From Alteromonas mediterranea DE (GTDB taxonomy: Bacteria > Pseudomonadota > Gammaproteobacteria > Enterobacterales > Alteromonadaceae), in the NCBI RefSeq assembly GCF_000020585.3, contig NC_011138.3:3474348-3511620 (forward strand): a DNA stretch of 37,273 bases. The letters are read 5' to 3'. The notes under the pieces were generated by a model, which was not told where the DNA came from, did not search any database, and saw nothing but the letters and a program-made list of their open reading frames with translations. Shown piece by piece: positions 33,392 to 37,273 of the stretch. Both the position numbers and the translations under genes were made by a program. The stretch's first letter is position 1, and each line of letters opens with the position of its first letter.

Positions 33392-33514
33392 CGCGTGTTT
33401 AAGAGCTATTGGGTGTAACAATTTGCGCTAACAAAATAATGAGAAAAGTTGCATTTTTAAGCAACGTATGTGAAATAGTGCTGTGCACATAACATTTCTC
33501 AGGTGGGCTGTAGT

Positions 33515-34840
33515 ATGAGAAAGAAATTAGACGCTTCAAAAGCGCTACATTTATATAAAAATTTACCTAAGCAACATAGAACAGGCATTGCTATCGCAAG
33601 CTTGTTTCTTGGTGGGCTTATCCTTTTGCCGTCGGAGCCCGTCGAGGCTAGCCGTCATCAAGAGGCACATATTCTAGACGCGGGGGTTCGTTACCCTGTA
33701 GATCTTCACATTACGCCTTCAACAGACGTATTTTCCGGTGAAGAAGAGTCTACGTGGCAAACCTATAAGGTTCGTAGTGGCGACACTTTAGCTAAGCTTT
33801 TTAAACGGGCGGGTTTTACCTCTCGCGACGTTTACAATGTAACGCGAGCTGGCGAGCTAAGTAAAACCTTAGTGACCTTGCTACCGGGCGATGAGCTATC
33901 GTTTAAAGCGAATAACGACGGCAGTTTTGGCGAGCTTAAATACAAGTTATCGTCAACAGAAACCTTATTTGTTCGCCCTGACACGTCAGAAGAAAACAGT
34001 AGCTTAGTGGCTGAAGTTGAAAAACGGGCCGTCGATATTCGCTATAACTTCGCCCAAGGTGAAATTCACTCAAGCTTTTGGAATGCAGCCCGCGATGCCG
34101 GGTTAACCAGCAACCAAATCATGAATTTGGCAGGTATTTTTGGCTGGGATATCGACTTTGCAATGGAAATTCGCTCTGGCGACACCTTCAATGTCGTGTT
34201 TGAAGAACAATATATCGATGGCGAATTTGTTGGTTACGGCGATATTGTTGCAGCGGAATTCACTAACCAAGGCGAACATTTTAGCGCCATTCTTCACGAA
34301 GATGGCACATATTACACGCCTGAAGGACGCAGTATGCGTAAGAGCTTCTTGCGCGCGCCGGTTAACTTCAGATACGTAAGCTCTAACTTTACTAAAGCCC
34401 GTTTCCATCCGGTACAAAAGCGTTGGAAAGCCCACCGAGGCACAGACTATGTGGCTGCCGTTGGCACCCCTATAATGGCGGCAGGGGATGGTAAAGTTAT
34501 CAAAGCAGGCTATGATAAATATAACGGACATCACGTTTTCATCCAGCATGGTGAAAAATACACCACCAAGTACCTACACTTTAAGAAGCGTGCTGTTAAA
34601 GTGGGCGATGTCGTTAAGCAGGGTCAAACGGTAGGCTATCTCGGTAGTTCGGGTATGGTAACCGGTGCTCACTTGCACTATGAATTCTTAGTAGATGGTG
34701 TGCATAGAAACCCTCGTACAGTAGAACTACCAAAAGCATTACCGATAGCAAAGGAAGAGCGAGAAAGATTTATGGAAATAGCTAAACTGCGCCAGCAGCA
34801 ACTTAATAACAACAAACGTATTATGCTTGCGATGAAATAG
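33515..34840 (+). CDS. mepM: murein DD-endopeptidase, M23 family (MepM-like)
   Basis: A 441-residue cell-envelope metallopeptidase that cuts peptidoglycan cross-links to allow wall growth. An N-terminal membrane helix (about 20-40) leads to a LysM/OapA-like segment (YKVRSGDTLAKLFKRAG, about 84-100), an intermediate Csd3-like domain, and the LytM/M23 catalytic domain. Zinc ligands are H307 and D311 (HRGTD) and H388, with H386 in the HLH motif (GAHLHYEF); the domain is thus catalytically complete. The ATG at 33515 has AGGTGGG 7 bases upstream; a GTG at 33503 lies within that ribosome-binding site. It starts an operon with anmK, which begins 7 bases after its stop, an order known in other gammaproteobacteria. 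Confidence 0.93.
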   Translation: MRKKLDASKALHLYKNLPKQHRTGIAIASLFLGGLILLPSEPVEASRHQEAHILDAGVRYPVDLHITPSTDVFSGEEESTWQTYKVRSGDTLAKLFKRAGFTSRDVYNVTRAGELSKTLVTLLPGDELSFKANNDGSFGELKYKLSSTETLFVRPDTSEENSSLVAEVEKRAVDIRYNFAQGEIHSSFWNAARDAGLTSNQIMNLAGIFGWDIDFAMEIRSGDTFNVVFEEQYIDGEFVGYGDIVAAEFTNQGEHFSAILHEDGTYYTPEGRSMRKSFLRAPVNFRYVSSNFTKARFHPVQKRWKAHRGTDYVAAVGTPIMAAGDGKVIKAGYDKYNGHHVFIQHGEKYTTKYLHFKKRAVKVGDVVKQGQTVGYLGSSGMVTGAHLHYEFLVDGVHRNPRTVELPKALPIAKEERERFMEIAKLRQQQLNNNKRIMLAMK

Positions 34841-34847
34841 CGGCACG

Positions 34848-36050
34848 ATGGCAAAATATATCGGCCTAATGTCAGGCACTAGCATGGACGGCGTTGACGC
34901 CGTCCTATGCGATATTACGCATACCTCTTGTAACACTCTCGCCGCCCATTCCATTCCCTACCCGACAGAATTGCTCTCAGCACTAAACGTGCTTTGCAGT
35001 GAAGGCCCTGACGAGCTTAATACGTTTAGTATTGCCGACCGACTGGTAGCGGAAGTCTTTGCGCAAGTTACTCTAGAGCTATTGGAAAAAAGCAGCCTCA
35101 CAGCATCAGACATTACCGCTATAGGGTCGCATGGACAGACAGTACGTCACCACCCTAATTCAGATGTGTTGTCTGCACAGTTTTCAAATTCATCGATTCG
35201 CGGCTTTACCTGTCAACTTGGCGACCCTAATACGATTGCCGTGCTTACGGGCATAGATGTTATCGCCGACTTTAGGCGTAAAGATATCGCACTAGGGGGG
35301 CAAGGTGCCCCCTTGGTTCCAGCGTTCCACAATACGGTATTTGCTTCTAATCACAGCCATCGTGCACTGGTCAATATTGGGGGCATAGCGAATATCTCTT
35401 TGCTAGCACCAGAGCGTGATAACGTCCCCCCTAAGGGTTTCGATACAGGCCCTGGCAACACGTTAATGGACCAGTGGATTAGCCTTCACTGTAATAAACC
35501 TTTCGATAAAGACGGGGCTTGGGCTGCATCTGGCAACCCGCATAATGGGTTGCTTCAGCAACTTTTACTCGACAAATATTTCAGTTTGCCCGCCCCCAAA
35601 AGTACTGGAAGGGAGTATTTTAATATTGATTGGCTTAGCAATACGCTTGCTGACTACTTCCCTTCTAGTGCCCATTTAGAAAGTGAAGAAACAGACCTTA
35701 ACTTAGCCCCGCAAGACGTTCAGGCTACCTTACTCGTTTTAACAGGCGAGACTATTGCTACTGAAATTAAGCGACACTTACCCGCGAAGAACGCCGATGG
35801 CGATGTCAGCGAAGTTATTGTTTGTGGCGGCGGTGCATTCAATAAATCGTTAGTGAAATACCTTGAAGATACATTAAGTCACTACCGCGTTTCAGACAGC
35901 TTTACCCTAGGCATTCACCCACAGCATGTAGAGGGGGCAGCGTTTGCTTGGCTCGCACACGCTTATATACATGATATACCGGGTAATGTCCCTGAAGTCA
36001 CTGGCGCATCGAAACCGTCAGTGTTGGGGGCCATGTATAAAAAGACATAG
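34848..36050 (+). CDS. anmK: anhydro-N-acetylmuramic acid kinase
   Basis: A 400-residue kinase that phosphorylates 1,6-anhydro-N-acetylmuramic acid and opens its anhydro ring, giving MurNAc-6-phosphate for peptidoglycan recycling in the cytoplasm. Family motifs: GLMSGTSMDGVDAVL (6-20), IGSHGQTVRHHP, ADFRRKDIALGGQGAPLVPAFH, NIGGIANIS, GFDTGPGNTLMD and VCGGGAFN near the C-terminus. It is somewhat longer than E. coli AnmK (369). It is co-transcribed with mepM. Confidence 0.96.
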   Translation: MAKYIGLMSGTSMDGVDAVLCDITHTSCNTLAAHSIPYPTELLSALNVLCSEGPDELNTFSIADRLVAEVFAQVTLELLEKSSLTASDITAIGSHGQTVRHHPNSDVLSAQFSNSSIRGFTCQLGDPNTIAVLTGIDVIADFRRKDIALGGQGAPLVPAFHNTVFASNHSHRALVNIGGIANISLLAPERDNVPPKGFDTGPGNTLMDQWISLHCNKPFDKDGAWAASGNPHNGLLQQLLLDKYFSLPAPKSTGREYFNIDWLSNTLADYFPSSAHLESEETDLNLAPQDVQATLLVLTGETIATEIKRHLPAKNADGDVSEVIVCGGGAFNKSLVKYLEDTLSHYRVSDSFTLGIHPQHVEGAAFAWLAHAYIHDIPGNVPEVTGASKPSVLGAMYKKT

Positions 36051-36079
36051 AAAAAGGGCCAATGGTTATCCATTGGCCC
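36051..36079 (-). terminator. Rho-independent terminator of the FucP-family transporter gene
   Basis: A perfect 10-bp stem (GGGCCAATGG 36056-36065 with CCATTGGCCC 36070-36079, loop TTAT). On the minus strand five T residues follow (36055-36051). It lies 21 bases after the transporter stop and 1 base after the anmK stop, so it may also slow the convergent anmK transcript. Confidence 0.9.
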
Positions 36080-36100
36080 TATCGTCGTACATCTCAGTAA

Positions 36101-37273
36101 TTACTTAGCGATCCCCATCTCCATATCTTTGACCGCTTGAAGCTTTACATCGGCCTGCGGTTTAGCGCTCACCTTCTTAGCACGCATGTCGAAGAATCCG
36201 TAACTGCCTACAAGAAGGAAGCAAATAGCGGGAACAACATAAGAGATTACGATACCAGCGCTATCAATAATGGCTGCTTGGAAAAGCGGCATAATTGCCC
36301 CCCCTAAGATAGCCATGACCAATCCCGCCGCCCCTAGCTTAGTGTCTTCGCCTAAGCCTTCAAGAGCAATACCGTAGATGGTAGGAAACATCAGAGATAA
36401 ACAAGCAGAAATTGAAACAAGTGCAATTACCCCTGCCAAGTTAGGTGACTGTGTCATGAAAATACACAATGCCATTGCAACTAGCGACATGATCATCAGT
36501 AGTCTTGCTGGATAGAGATACTGCATTAGCCACGTCATCACAAAGCGCGAAATAAGAAATACAATCATGCTGTATTGTAAAATCTCACCGCCGCTAACTT
36601 CATTGCCGCCAGTCGCTTCCATTGCATACTGAATGGTAAACGTCCATACACAAGTCTGTGCGCCAACATTGAAAAACTGAGCAAGGACACCAAAGCGGTA
36701 ATGCTTATTAGCAACTAAGCGCTTCAGGGATGCACCTAAGTTCACGTCTTCCGCGCGAGCCTCTACCGACTCTTGAATTGGCGCTTTAGTAAGCGCAATC
36801 GCAATCCATACAACAACCAGCACGCAAGCCATACCAACATAAGGCAACATAACTGCATCAAGCTCTGAACCTATCACAGATTTAAGTTCACCTACCGACA
36901 TAGCAGCACGCTCTTCTGCCGACGCTTGATTGAGATTGGGCAGAATAAGTGTGGCAGCCAGAAATACCCCAAGGTTTGTGCCTACCGGATTAAATGCTTG
37001 CGCCAAATTTAAGCGGCGAGTGGCACTTTTTTCGTTGCCCATCGCCATTACGTAGGGGTTTGCAGACGTTTCAAGGATCGAAAGCCCCCCTGCTAGTACA
37101 AAAAGTGCGGCCAAGAAAAAACCGTACGTCATGGTTTGACTTGCAGGGTAAAACAAAAAGGCACCGGCCGCTGCGCAACCTAAACCGGTAAGTACACCAG
37201 TTTTATACGAAAAACGTTTATTGATAAACGCAGCAGGAATTGCCAAACAAAAATAAGCACCATAATAAGCAAA
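36101..37273 (-). CDS. MFS sugar:H+ symporter, FucP/GluP/NagP family (5' end outside window)
   Basis: The C-terminal 390 codons of an inner-membrane sugar transporter; the frame stays open to the window edge (reading FAYYGAYFCLAIPAAFINKR), so the start lies outside. The FucP-type features are GLGCAAAGAFLFYPAS and ETSANPYVMAMGNEKSATRRLNLAQAFNPVGTNLGVF. About ten membrane helices are visible. Family members carry L-fucose, glucose/galactose or, as NagP in Shewanella and Alteromonas relatives, N-acetylglucosamine; the substrate cannot be told from this fragment. The last residues form a hydrophilic tail (VSAKPQADVKLQAVKDMEMGIAK). Confidence 0.9.
   Translation of the reverse strand, partial: FAYYGAYFCLAIPAAFINKRFSYKTGVLTGLGCAAAGAFLFYPASQTMTYGFFLAALFVLAGGLSILETSANPYVMAMGNEKSATRRLNLAQAFNPVGTNLGVFLAATLILPNLNQASAEERAAMSVGELKSVIGSELDAVMLPYVGMACVLVVVWIAIALTKAPIQESVEARAEDVNLGASLKRLVANKHYRFGVLAQFFNVGAQTCVWTFTIQYAMEATGGNEVSGGEILQYSMIVFLISRFVMTWLMQYLYPARLLMIMSLVAMALCIFMTQSPNLAGVIALVSISACLSLMFPTIYGIALEGLGEDTKLGAAGLVMAILGGAIMPLFQAAIIDSAGIVISYVVPAICFLLVGSYGFFDMRAKKVSAKPQADVKLQAVKDMEMGIAK

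Overview
The window looks like a chromosomal segment from a marine gammaproteobacterium of the Alteromonadales, most likely Alteromonas or a close relative. This rests on protein-level resemblance: a full-length ArcB-type hybrid kinase, GltB/GltD, the Mtn–CbiB-like–BtuF row, the tyrS/mepM/anmK arrangement, and a sodium symporter plus TonB receptor nutrient locus. No rRNA, tRNA, CRISPR array, prophage or transposase gene was seen. Two copies of a small structured palindromic repeat are present.

Layout. 1-1367: a palindromic repeat, then prpF of the methylcitrate (propionate) pathway and its terminator. 1413-2672: an orphan response regulator with two receiver domains and a GGDEF domain. 2678-11988: a carbohydrate/compatible-solute locus. 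On the minus strand it has a ROK regulator, a MOFRL glycerate kinase, an SSS symporter and a TonB-dependent receptor. Diverging on the plus strand are a GH63 mannosylglycerate-hydrolase-like enzyme and a mannose-isomerase-like AGE-family enzyme. 12053-14244: two coupled PH-domain membrane proteins of the YdbS/YdbT type. 14368-16722: arcB. 16820-17767: an AmpD-like amidase with an SH3 domain. 17768-18441: a long AT-rich leader. 18442-24337: gltBD and a strong terminator. 24532-31707: small genes, with mtn, a degenerate CbiB-like membrane protein and btuF as a probable unit, then a rhodanese, DUF2721, a GNAT and an FAD amine oxidase. 31887-33086 (minus): tyrS. 33258-33358: the second palindromic repeat. 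33515-36050: mepM and anmK (cell-wall hydrolysis and recycling). 36101-window end (minus): a FucP-family sugar:H+ symporter, cut by the window edge.

How the genes fit together. The most coherent and least familiar unit is 2678-11988. Its parts read as a complete route for alpha-mannosylglycerate (digeneaside, a red-algal solute). The TonB receptor would import it across the outer membrane and the sodium symporter across the inner membrane. The cytoplasmic GH63 enzyme would split it into mannose plus glycerate. The isomerase would turn mannose into fructose, and the kinase would turn glycerate into 2-phosphoglycerate. The ROK protein is the natural regulator. The divergent promoter region between receptor and hydrolase holds two near-identical imperfect palindromes of the form ACYCA-N3-TGRGT with centres 53 bp apart, which look like paired operators. 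The substrate assignment is inference from family membership; glucosylglycerate is the main alternative.
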